A stretch of 64,000 nt of DNA. Source: Endozoicomonas sp. Mp262. GTDB taxonomy: Bacteria; Pseudomonadota; Gammaproteobacteria; Pseudomonadales; Endozoicomonadaceae. A program made the translations under genes and the position numbers. The notes under the pieces were generated by a model, which did not search any database, was not told the DNA's origin, and was given only the letters and a program-made list of their open reading frames with translations. Position 1 is the stretch's first letter; the number at the start of each line of letters is the position of its first letter. The stretch spans positions 4,598,501 through 4,662,500 of the forward strand of contig NZ_CP092489.1 of the NCBI RefSeq assembly GCF_025643335.1. The letters run 5' to 3'. Below, in pieces: positions 52,401 through 60,700 of this stretch.

Positions 52401-54433
52401 AAAAACAGGGAGAAGTTGTCACTGGCATCTACGAACGCATACTGAAGAAAACAGCACTTATTCAAAAAGTTGCTAACCGACACCCCAAATTCCGGGAACT
52501 TTGTGGTAATGCTATTATTTTCCCCCTGATCACCATGAGGATGGCCGGAATTCCCATACCCATTTACTTAAATGGAGCGATACAAGCGGCAGTGCAGTCT
52601 CTAGGAACATCCTTTGCCGGAAATCATAAACCTCTATCAGCAAAAAATCTTGGTGCATTATCAGATGAAGAAAAAAAAATATTCAAGGATATACAGTTCC
52701 TCCATGACTCATGCTCAATGATTATGATGCCCGTGTTGGGTGCATATAGTTTAAATAACTTTTGTTCAGGAATAACCACCTTTGCTTTTAAAAAGATGAT
52801 TGGTCAGGTTCCAAATGACAAAGTACATGAAGTGATCAGTCAATTAGCCGCTATTGTACCCTCTATAACTTTCTGCACTGAAATTCTTCAAAACATGTTT
52901 GGTGACATTTCTGCCTTGAGTAAAGGAAAAACTTCACTATTAATGTCTGCTGGAAAAGCACTGGTCATGACTTTGGTCACTCCTTTCCGGAACCGGTATA
53001 ACGCCATCACCGAAGCATGGAGAAAACGGCATATACAGGGATGGAAACCCTTTTGGATGGAAGTGGGGAAAATAGCCGCCATTTCTTTTATCTCAGTGGC
53101 CACTGTGGGCTTTACCGCTGCTTTAACGGCCCTTACCTATGGTACGATTTTACCCGTGATTGCTGCCATACCACAACTCCTGATGATGGCATGGACGCTG
53201 ACCAAGGCAGTAGAAACCGTAGAAAACTATACCGGCATACTAGGCATGATTCAATATGCCTATACCAAGCTCTACGGTTCAGAAGCCTTAAAAAAGAAAG
53301 AAATCAAGAAAACCTGTAACCAACATATTAAGTTACTAATGCCCGAATTTAAAAAATCGAAAGAGTACCTTGACTCAGAAGAAATGAGCGTTTTGCAGCA
53401 GTACTATAAAACCTATCTCGAGCAATATTATAACTCCAAAGAAAATGAACTCGGTAGCCATAAAGCTTTTAAGATATGGCAAGATGAGCAAGAAACTGCC
53501 ATAAAACACTGGCTAAACTCCCAGAGAAATGCCATAGACAAACAGGCAAGTATCATATCAAATAAACTAAAAGCATTAAATTATATTGAGCAAAGGCTTA
53601 AATCATTTAACCATAAAACAATCACAAAACAAGACTTAAAACTCATCCAAAAGAAGTTAGCTTCATATGGAATAAAAACAAAGATCCAACCAGAAAACAT
53701 TCTGCAACAGCTATTCCTTCTTAGAAGTGAAACAGCAAGCTATATTGAAGAAATATTTGGCCAATTGCCTCAAGATAACCCTGGGTTCATTCGTCGACAT
53801 TTAGAACAACGTATGCGGGAAATATATGTCGGTGCACTTATAAAAATGAGTGCTGTTGCAGGACAAAGCATGAATAAGTTTGAGTCAAAAGTTAAGAAAC
53901 ATTTCGAAAAAACAGTAGAAAGAAAACTGTTTAAAAAAATCGATGCTGCAATAGACGAACACATCATCCTGACAGCAGACGAGTTTTTAAACTCGAAAGA
54001 CAAGGGGCACCCTCATTCCATAGAACCTCCTCCTGTGGCTACAAAGGCTATGGAACCTGATGAAAGCCGGGAACCTATCCCTTCTTCAGAGGTTCCTGAA
54101 GCTCTTGAAAATAACAGGCGTAAAGAAACGTCGAGTGATGAAACAGAAGCCTTAAAATCAACATCGGAATATATGGCAACAACCAATTTTCAAGTGGCTA
54201 AAGAACATTACTCACACCCTGGTCCTGTTATCTTTGACTACACAGGCATGGATACTGATGATGACGATGAAACTGAAGAATTCTTTGATGCTGTGGAAAC
54301 ACTCTCTGAAACAAAAGTGTCAGAGAGTATTCCAGCCAAGACAAGTCCTGATATACATTCAATACCTGAAGGTGGCAAACAAAAGCCATCTCTCATCGAT
54401 GCAATTAAAGAAGCAGCAAAATTTATATCTTGA
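49466..54433 (+). CDS. Giant protein of unknown function (1655 residues)
   Basis: An intact frame from an ATG with GGA 8 bases upstream. There is no signal peptide; the first 150 residues are basic and Ser/Lys-rich. Residues ~150-1000 are charged, helical and coiled-coil-like, with many KxE repeats of varying phase. Residues ~1016-1250 hold several hydrophobic segments (AIIFPLITMRMAGIPIPIYL; KIAAISFISVATVGFTAAL). Helical sequence follows to ~1510, then a disordered tail with an acidic run TDDDDETEEFFD at about 1595. No domain recognised. GC is clearly lower than in pyrD and the sulfur genes on either side. A non-Sec secreted effector or large structural protein would fit; neither is shown. 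Confidence 0.75.
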   Translation: MINPPGNPVNRFRNGLKKLGKSSPSQPLKEAVAPGNKKTRKKFSHTAFSRWAIRIISTLKNIFTRKPVLSSNTNNSKTQNSTSARRLSERSSKPYSKDIETTQLEPRKKLSNIERLCQSWAFEYEFKSDDKLAIQKHLYEADNVKFKQLCKSRIERLKSHLSGGLIYGLANAAVNLFLKDANKEELKQLSEELENIGNDQDTFLKHLESFEDKLGIFSLRKILDAHHFNIDRNTSLFEIHENTLAKMERNNLLIAQARIKTEKNIITKTKNITKSITSSFIPALPKRLKKPQNIHERQVSGNQYIIDDIKHKISTLKQVAEENRIPPEAFIHLTPKGLSEIIYENYPESMLILLETRLELLEKDIDSFSRARDLLPKNLGGGRKAYARNRIARLKDFFNKVDTNTPEALRSFLSELESYEKEFEKISLNTALSMHFLELPGSENIAPLEVQNINTGFLPAWLIAQEQKDIYQEHLRALDFENYQEDITRYKKHVTKKPLIPTRKEYTAEHVFHAIEKNPRLSHKLIVKIIHQEYKTNKKPTAGLPEDNAKSIMSFIEKPENSWIIKALQTKLIGNNIIDRMAFFEPQHLCDILIRDCSSQLLKNHSPHAAHQLSQVLTIKKRLENEDNFSESDLPNLFSDYSNQEEAGSLLKKTETSLARDDLIAFINNPENSGLICNATARMTRAILSEINDHINSVDPENADQATLTKALHAKKMFHDLKAPIDDELAVEKLSENIENKCKKIQAALGWFFIAKEQHNNHKKIYFLKLPDKQDFIKKATQPTLAPSTQTALFRTLSEYAEHLIHHVQDQKTEDSDSSTLEDLYFEIFTLQEEKIHKETEAILEKQHNQKEGTFTSLANQNQQTLATGNLEENIKLLKKVYARQTKIAPSKPVKSLLKSPGSTLYDTISALPLTQTERLEDLEHKKLLLELGYNYKDELISNVKDRVVPRCLRFWEESSTTTDELSTSNDQQRKEISEKQGEVVTGIYERILKKTALIQKVANRHPKFRELCGNAIIFPLITMRMAGIPIPIYLNGAIQAAVQSLGTSFAGNHKPLSAKNLGALSDEEKKIFKDIQFLHDSCSMIMMPVLGAYSLNNFCSGITTFAFKKMIGQVPNDKVHEVISQLAAIVPSITFCTEILQNMFGDISALSKGKTSLLMSAGKALVMTLVTPFRNRYNAITEAWRKRHIQGWKPFWMEVGKIAAISFISVATVGFTAALTALTYGTILPVIAAIPQLLMMAWTLTKAVETVENYTGILGMIQYAYTKLYGSEALKKKEIKKTCNQHIKLLMPEFKKSKEYLDSEEMSVLQQYYKTYLEQYYNSKENELGSHKAFKIWQDEQETAIKHWLNSQRNAIDKQASIISNKLKALNYIEQRLKSFNHKTITKQDLKLIQKKLASYGIKTKIQPENILQQLFLLRSETASYIEEIFGQLPQDNPGFIRRHLEQRMREIYVGALIKMSAVAGQSMNKFESKVKKHFEKTVERKLFKKIDAAIDEHIILTADEFLNSKDKGHPHSIEPPPVATKAMEPDESREPIPSSEVPEALENNRRKETSSDETEALKSTSEYMATTNFQVAKEHYSHPGPVIFDYTGMDTDDDDETEEFFDAVETLSETKVSESIPAKTSPDIHSIPEGGKQKPSLIDAIKEAAKFIS

Positions 54434-54468
54434 TATTTTTCCCCAGTGAGATTGGAGGGAGCCACAAA

Positions 54469-54489
54469 GCCCCGCGCAATGCTCGGGGC
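54469..54489 (+). terminator. Candidate terminator after the giant gene
   Basis: GCCCCG and CGGGGC form a six-base stem with a nine-base loop, followed by AGTTT. It lies 36 bases after the stop codon. The T run is short. Confidence 0.4.
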
Positions 54490-54509
54490 AGTTTATAAAA
54501 TATCCGGAT

Positions 54510-54527
54510 TAGGGGCTGTTGATGTTT
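54510..54527. repeat. TAGGGGCTGTTGANGTTT repeat end, copy 3
   Basis: TAGGGGCTGTTGATGTTT lies between the giant gene and the sulfur locus. No inverted partner lies within the next 80 bases. A short open frame running through it (54446-54637) seems accidental. Confidence 0.6.
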
Positions 54528-54608
54528 TATCGCGAACTCAGTGGTTCGTAAAGCGGCCTTACGGAGAAAAGTATAGGCGATCTGAAGTCATCGTTAACAA
54601 GAAAGAAG

Positions 54609-55037
54609 CTAAGTCGGGTGTGATTTGCCAGCTTTAGCTCTGCCTTGTAGAGCCATACCCAACAGCATAGAGATAACAAACACTAATGCATCAACACTCT
54701 TCCCTCCCAGCGCGGTAACAGCGGGTCCAGGGCAAATACCAGCCAGCCCCCATCCCAACCCGAATAATACGGCTCCCGTAAGCAGCGACTTATCAATGTT
54801 CTGCCGGGCAGTAAACTTGAAGTCAGTGCCATAGATTGGAGCCTGCATAGGCTTAATCCAGAAAAAGTACACTGGCATAAACAGCAGCAATGCACCACCC
54901 ATGACAAATATCAGGCTGGGGTTCCACTTTCCGGCAACGTCCAGAAAACCGATCACATTTTCAGGGTTGGTCATTCCGGATAAAGCCATGCCAAGACCGA
55001 ATAACAAACCGGATAAAGCAGCAAACAAATTAAACAT
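54609..55037 (-). CDS. YeeE/YedE-family half transporter (DUF6691-type)
   Basis: 142 residues, about four helices. LSGLLFGLGMALSGMTNPENVIGFLDVAGKWNPSLIFVMGG is the typical start, and a conserved cysteine lies in GLGWGLAGICPGPA. Such half-length proteins occur in pairs and are linked to transport of thiosulfate, sulfide or persulfide (PmpB-like). Partner of the gene immediately upstream (12-base gap). Confidence 0.88.
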   Translation of the reverse strand: MFNLFAALSGLLFGLGMALSGMTNPENVIGFLDVAGKWNPSLIFVMGGALLLFMPVYFFWIKPMQAPIYGTDFKFTARQNIDKSLLTGAVLFGLGWGLAGICPGPAVTALGGKSVDALVFVISMLLGMALQGRAKAGKSHPT

Positions 55038-55049
55038 AGCGACAACTCG

Positions 55050-55472
55050 TTAGATAAGGTGTAAACGGACAAATACTGTCATTCCGGCCACAGCCATAAA
55101 AACAACAGTGGCCGCTATTGAGCGGATGGACAGGCGACCAATACCACAAATCCCATGTCCGCTGGTACAGCCATTACCCATGCGGGTGCCTACACCAACA
55201 AGCAATCCAGCAAGTGCCAGGAGTGTAGGGCTGCTGCCCAGTTCCCGGGGCATATCGCCATAAGGCACTGCCAGTGCTCCTCCGGCTATCATTCCGGCAA
55301 TAAACAGGAGACGCCATAATTTATCACTTTTAGGAGCAGCAAGAATGCCTCCAAGAATACCGCTGATTCCAGCAATACGACCATTAGCCAGTAATAGCAG
55401 AAGGACTGAAAAACCCAGCAAAACACCACCGGCAAGGGGTTTGGTAAACAACATTAAATCCATCACTGACAT
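55050..55472 (-). CDS. YeeE/YedE-family half transporter
   Basis: 140 residues with four hydrophobic segments and the cysteine motif GNGCTSGHGICG, equivalent to the conserved cysteine site in YeeE/TsuA thiosulfate transporters. Also LLLLLANGRIAGISGILGG near the start. It lies 18 bases downstream of the ArsR-family regulator gene, in the arrangement known for BigR/PmpAB-type persulfide operons. Confidence 0.88.
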   Translation of the reverse strand: MSVMDLMLFTKPLAGGVLLGFSVLLLLLANGRIAGISGILGGILAAPKSDKLWRLLFIAGMIAGGALAVPYGDMPRELGSSPTLLALAGLLVGVGTRMGNGCTSGHGICGIGRLSIRSIAATVVFMAVAGMTVFVRLHLI

Positions 55473-55490
55473 TTCTCTCTTATGTCAAAG

Positions 55491-55784
55491 TCATTGGCAA
55501 AACAACTGATGCAGCGTCTGAACCAGGGTTTTCACTCTGGGATCAGACAAAGAGTAAAAGACCTGCAGAGATGATTTTCTGGATGAAATCAGCTGTTTTT
55601 TTTTCAGTACCGCCAGATGTTGTGAAAAAGCTGACTGGCTCAGCTGGGAATTATGCTGTAATTCACTCACTCCCACTTCCCCCTCCGTCAGCTGGCATAG
55701 TACAAGCAATCGGTCAGGGTGGCTCATGGTTTTAAGCAGGCCAGATGCCTCCAGAGCATTGGCCTGCATAGTCTTTATATCCAT
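55491..55784 (-). CDS. ArsR-family dithiol persulfide-sensing repressor (BigR/SqrR-like)
   Basis: 97 residues, winged helix-turn-helix (VSELQHNSQLSQSAFSQHLAVLKKKQLI, ~40-66). It has two cysteines only, C30 in LLVLCQL and C96 in HQLFCQ, in the same positions as the pair that forms a di- or tetrasulfide link in BigR and SqrR. Metal-binding ELCVCDL-type motifs are absent. It probably represses itself, the two half transporters and the divergent reductase. Confidence 0.87.
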   Translation of the reverse strand: MDIKTMQANALEASGLLKTMSHPDRLLVLCQLTEGEVGVSELQHNSQLSQSAFSQHLAVLKKKQLISSRKSSLQVFYSLSDPRVKTLVQTLHQLFCQ

Positions 55785-55828
55785 ATTGAAATAATACCGG
55801 AAAGCGTTCGTAAAACATTGGCAGTCAG

Positions 55829-55905
55829 CATATTAGAAAACTCTACTTTAGAAAAGTAAGCATTAAGTAAATTATTTTAGATATATCTACATTAGACAAA
55901 TCTAA
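55829..55905. promoter_or_regulatory. Candidate operators for the persulfide-sensing repressor
   Basis: In the divergent regulator-reductase spacer: a perfect 12-base palindrome TAGATATATCTA (55878-55889), TTAGA-CAAA-TCTAA (55892-55905), and related TATTAGAAAA and TTTAGAAAAG half-sites at about 55831-55856. All share the TTAGA/TCTAA core of known BigR-type boxes. Which of them is bound is not decidable by eye. Confidence 0.6.
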
Positions 55906-55953
55906 ATTGATAAAGTACAGTTTGTCTCAACTGTTTTTCAATAAGACCAGATC

Positions 55954-57606
55954 ATGCCAAAAATTCTAATCATTGGTGGTGTTGCCGGTGGTGCATCCGC
56001 TGCTGCCCGTGCCCGTCGCTTAAGCGAAACCGCTGAAATCATCATGTTTGAGCGTGGATCTTATGTATCTTTCGCTAACTGCGGCCTGCCTTATCATATT
56101 GGTGGCGAAATTGCGAAGCGCGACCAGCTGTTGTTACAGACGCCAGAGAGTTTTCTTCAGCGCTTTAACGTCGATGTGCGTGTTACTCAGGAAGTCACAG
56201 CCATTAATCGTTCAGAGAAAACGGTGACCGTAAAGAAATTGCTGAATGGTTCTGAATACCAGGAAAGTTATGACTTCCTGCTTCTGAGTCCTGGGGCCAG
56301 CCCGGTTGTTCCGCCCATTGCCGGTATCAATAACCCTCTGACCCACAGTTTGCGCAATATTCCGGATATGGATGCCATTATGAATGTCATCGCCGTGAAA
56401 AAGCCAACACATGCCACCGTGGTCGGTGGTGGTTTTATAGGCCTGGAAGTGATGGAGGCCTTTCATCATCTTGGCATTACCACCACACTGCTGGAGTTGT
56501 CTGACCAGGTAATGGCACCGGTTGACCGCGAGATGGCAGGCATGGCTCATGCAGAAATTCGTCAGAAAGGGATAGACCTGCGCCTGGGCACAGGTTTGAC
56601 CGGTGTCCAGTATCACAAAGATAAAGATGCCCTGACACTGCAATTAAATAACGACGAGACCCTGGAAACCGGACTGTTGATCATTGCGATTGGCGTACGC
56701 CCTGATACAACATTGGCAAAACAGGCTGGCTTGAAAGTCGGGGCTTTGGGGGGGATTGTGACCAGTCCAGCCATGCAAACCAGTGATCCTTATATTTATG
56801 CCGTGGGTGATGCCATTGAACAAATGGATTTCGTTACAGGCCAGTCAACCCTCATACCTCTGGCTGGTCCGGCAAACCGACAGGGCCGCATGGCCGCTGA
56901 TAATATGCTGGGACGCGATGAGCATTACCAAGGTACTCAGGGCACTGCGATTTGCAAGGTTTTTGACCTGGCTGTAGGTGCTACCGGAAAGAATGAGAAA
57001 CAGTTGCAAAGGGGAAGCGTGACCTATGAGAAAGTGTTTGTCCACACTGCCAGTCATGCCAGCTATTACCCCGGTGCTGAAACCGTCTCTTTCAAGTTGC
57101 TGTTTGATCCAGAAACCGGCAGGATTCTTGGTGCCCAGGCTATTGGCAAGGATGGGGTAGACAAACGGATTGATGTTATAGCCGTTGCCCAGCGAGCCGG
57201 AATGACTGTGGAGCAATTACAGCACCTGGAATTGACCTATGCACCTCCATTTGGCAGTGCCAAGGATGTGATCAACCAGGCAGCCTTTGTCGCCAGTAAC
57301 TTGATGAAGAAAGATCTGGATGTTATCCATTATGATGAGGTGGATCAGCTCAGTGAAAATCAGGTTCTTCTCGATGTACGTAATCCAGAAGAACTTGAAA
57401 TACAAGGCAGTATTGACGGGGCTGTGAATATTCCAGTAGACGCTCTACGCGAGCGTATGGATGAACTGCCTGAAAACAAGGAGATCGTTGTTTACTGTCA
57501 GGTCGGGCTACGGGGTAACGTGGCTTACCGGCAACTGGTGAATAGCGGCTATAAAGCCAGAAATCTCCTGGGTGGTTATCGTACCTGGATGTTTGCCCGT
57601 CACTAA
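55954..57606 (+). CDS. cdr: CoA-disulfide/persulfide reductase with C-terminal rhodanese domain
   Basis: 550 residues. FAD-binding IIGGVAGGASAAARARR at the N-terminus, the single active-site cysteine C43 in SFANCGLPYHIGG, NAD-binding VVGGGFIGLEVMEA, and FAD motif YAVGDAIE. A dimerisation domain precedes a rhodanese domain (from ~455) with C515 in VVYCQVGLRGN. Fusions of this type reduce CoA persulfide or polysulfide with NADH. Divergent from the ArsR gene; the regulated locus forms a sulfide-detoxifying or sulfur-recycling unit. Confidence 0.93.
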   Translation: MPKILIIGGVAGGASAAARARRLSETAEIIMFERGSYVSFANCGLPYHIGGEIAKRDQLLLQTPESFLQRFNVDVRVTQEVTAINRSEKTVTVKKLLNGSEYQESYDFLLLSPGASPVVPPIAGINNPLTHSLRNIPDMDAIMNVIAVKKPTHATVVGGGFIGLEVMEAFHHLGITTTLLELSDQVMAPVDREMAGMAHAEIRQKGIDLRLGTGLTGVQYHKDKDALTLQLNNDETLETGLLIIAIGVRPDTTLAKQAGLKVGALGGIVTSPAMQTSDPYIYAVGDAIEQMDFVTGQSTLIPLAGPANRQGRMAADNMLGRDEHYQGTQGTAICKVFDLAVGATGKNEKQLQRGSVTYEKVFVHTASHASYYPGAETVSFKLLFDPETGRILGAQAIGKDGVDKRIDVIAVAQRAGMTVEQLQHLELTYAPPFGSAKDVINQAAFVASNLMKKDLDVIHYDEVDQLSENQVLLDVRNPEELEIQGSIDGAVNIPVDALRERMDELPENKEIVVYCQVGLRGNVAYRQLVNSGYKARNLLGGYRTWMFARH

Positions 57607-57742
57607 CTTTAAAAATTACCGAGACCCTCGCTTTCGTAAAAAACAAAAAAGTCGAGGGTTCAAGTACTCCTGCCTGGCATCCGACGATGATGCTAAACCC
57701 CAACCATCTAGCAGCGTGTCGGACTGAGGTTTTATCAAGTGC

Positions 57743-60700
57743 TCAACCTTGATAAGAATGAACTGTGGCCTGAACCAAGTCCAGCAACTCACGGTTAGCC
57801 ACTGTAAACATGGCAAGGTCTAATTGATTGGCACCTCTGATTTCGCTTAACACACTTTGCCAGCGAGCCACCAGCGAGTGATGTTGCATCATCCAGTGAT
57901 CAAGTTGCTTCTCCAGGTTTTCACCCGTATCCGGCCTGCTTAGCAGGGCTATGGTAAGCTCTCGCTGTTGCCAGCTAACTTCATCCCGAACACTGTCTGT
58001 GGCCAGGGACTGCCAGTGATTATTGGTATCAAATGCTCCCAACTCAGAGCTATACCACTCCAGTTCCAGTCGCTGTCCTACAGCAAAGTAAGTCCTTGCC
58101 ACCTTCTCCAGTGGCTGACCTGTCTGGTCAGAAGCCTGTATTACCGGCAAAGCACTAAGTAGATAGCGATGGCCTGCAACCAACAAGGCCAAATCCTCTG
58201 GCACCTGCTTTTCAGTCATTGCTTTTATTTTCTCATCCAGGGCCTGCTTCTCAGCATCCACCAGATAATCAGAAAAACACACAATAAAGCTCTGAACACG
58301 AGGGCTATAATGTGAAACACATTCAGAAGGAACCAGTTCCTGGCGTTTTACTCGAATAAACCAGCGACTGGCTCTTCTGGCTAACTTAATCAGTGCAGTC
58401 ATCATCTGGGTTTGAAGTTCACTGGGTACTTGATTATCCAGTGCTTCAATCTGCTCCCAGTAACGCTCGATATAAAATACATCCCGGCTTACCAGAAAGG
58501 CCCTGGCTATTTCTGCTGCTCCGGCACCCGTTGTTTGCCGTATTCGATGCACATAAGTAATACCCATCATATCAGTCAAGCGGTTGGCTATTTGTGTGGC
58601 TGTAATTTCATTACGCAGCCTATGACTGATAATTTCAGGGCTAAAGCGATCAACCAGCGTTTTGGGGAAGGTGGTATTCAGTTCCTGAACCAGGTATTCA
58701 TCATTAATGATATCGGACTGGATCAATGCTTCTTTCAGGTCTGATTTACTGTATGAAATCAATAATGATAGCTCTGGCCGGGTCAACATCTGGCCTGCCT
58801 CCTCTCTTTCTGCCAACCCCTCATTATCTGGCAAAAACTCAATAGCCCGGTCCAGCTTTCCCTGATCCTCAAGGTACTCCATAAAACGACGGTACTCTTC
58901 CATCTTATAGCGAACTTCGGACTCCGCTAACGATATGGCTTGTGTCTGGCGGTAGTTATTAATTAATACCAGCCGGGAAACCTCATCCGTCATTTCTTCC
59001 AATAAGATATTACGCTGTTTTAGCGTCATATCTCCTTTGGCAACCACCTCGTTCAGTAATATTTTTATATTAACCTCATGGTCTGAGCAGTCCACACCCG
59101 CAGAGTTATCAATAAAATCAGTATTCATTGCTCCGCCCTGCATGGCATATTCCACTCTACCCAGTTGGGTGAAGCCCAGATTGCCACCTTCACCAATCAC
59201 TTTGGTTCGCAGTTCACAGGCATTGATGCGTAACGGGTCGTTGGCCTTATCACCAACATCCCCATGGGTTTCACTCACTGCTTTAATATAAGTGCCAATC
59301 CCGCCATTCCATATCAAGTCAACCGGTGACCGTAATAAGGCCCTGATCAACTCATTAGGCGTTAATCGGCCGGGTTTAATGTCAAACCGCTCTTTCATTT
59401 CAGGCGAAATGGGAATGGACTTGGCATGACGTGAAAATATACCGCCTCCCCGGGATATTAGAGACTGGTTGTAATCTTCCCAGCTGGAACGAGGCAGTTC
59501 AAACAACCGTTTACGCTCACGATAGCTACTGGCCGGATCCGGACTGGGATCAATAAAGATATGCAGGTGATTAAATGCGGCAACCAGCGCAATGGCTTCT
59601 GACAGCAATGTGCCGTTACCAAAAACATCACCCGCCATATCTCCAACACCCACTACAGAGACAGTATCGGATTGAACATCAATACCTTTCTCCCTGAAAT
59701 GCCGCTGAACCGAAACCCAGGCTCCTTTAGCCGTAATCCCCATTTTCTTGTGGTCATAGCCAGCACTGCCACCCGAGGCAAAGGCATCATCCAGCCAAAA
59801 GCCATACTCCTGGGCTATTTGATTGGCAATATCAGAGAAAGTCGCCGTTCCCTTATCTGCCGCAACCACCAGATAGAAGTCATCATCATCGTAATGTATA
59901 ACCTGTCCGGGATGAATAACCTGCCCCTCCACCAGATTGTCCGTCACATCCAGCAATGCCCTGATAAAGGTTTGGTAACAGGCCACCCCTTCCGCTTGTA
60001 GCTCTTCTCTGGAACCTCCGGAGGGCAGCTGTTTTGGTACAAACCCGCCCTTGGCTCCCACAGGGACAATAAGAGCATTTTTTACCTGCTGGGCTTTCAC
60101 CAATCCCAGCACCTCTGTTCGAAAGTCCTCAATCCGGTCAGACCAGCGCAGTCCGCCCCGTGCTACTTTTCCACCACGAAGATGGACACCTTCGACCCGG
60201 GGAGAATACACAAAAATTTCATAAAGAGGGGTAGGTTTTGGAATACCCTCAATGTCCCTGGGAGACAACTTAAGAGAAATATACGATTTGGATTCGCCCT
60301 GTTCATCTTCCTGATAAAAATTGGTTCTTAAAACGGCACAAATAACACTCTGCATCCGCCGTATAATATGATCTTCACTAAGGACAGTGACATCATCCAA
60401 TGCTTCAAGAATGGATTTCTGAATATGCTGCTGCTTTGCCAAACGTTGTGTTTTTGATAACTCCAGGGCTGGATTAAAGCGAACATCAAATAATTCTGCC
60501 AACATTTGGGTAATGGCAATATTATTACAGAGCGTTTCAGCTATATAACTTTGACTGAAGCCCACCCGAATTTGCTTCAGATAACGGGCGCAGGCCCTTA
60601 GCATGGTTACCTTGCGCCAGCTCATTCCTGCCGCCAGTACCAACCGGTTAAATCGATCATTTTCAGCCTGGCCTAACCAGATTTGCTCAAAAGCCTGCCT

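Noticed and set aside
54446-54637. 63-codon frame through the third TAGGGGCTGTTGA copy
   Set aside because: Runs from the terminator of the giant gene through the repeat into the end of the half transporter; no protein features. A decayed transposase end is possible but not shown.
57624-57659. ACCCTCG...CGAGGGT inverted repeat between the reductase and gdhB
   Set aside because: Seven-base arms with a 22-base A-rich spacer and no T run in the right place. Too weak to call a terminator.
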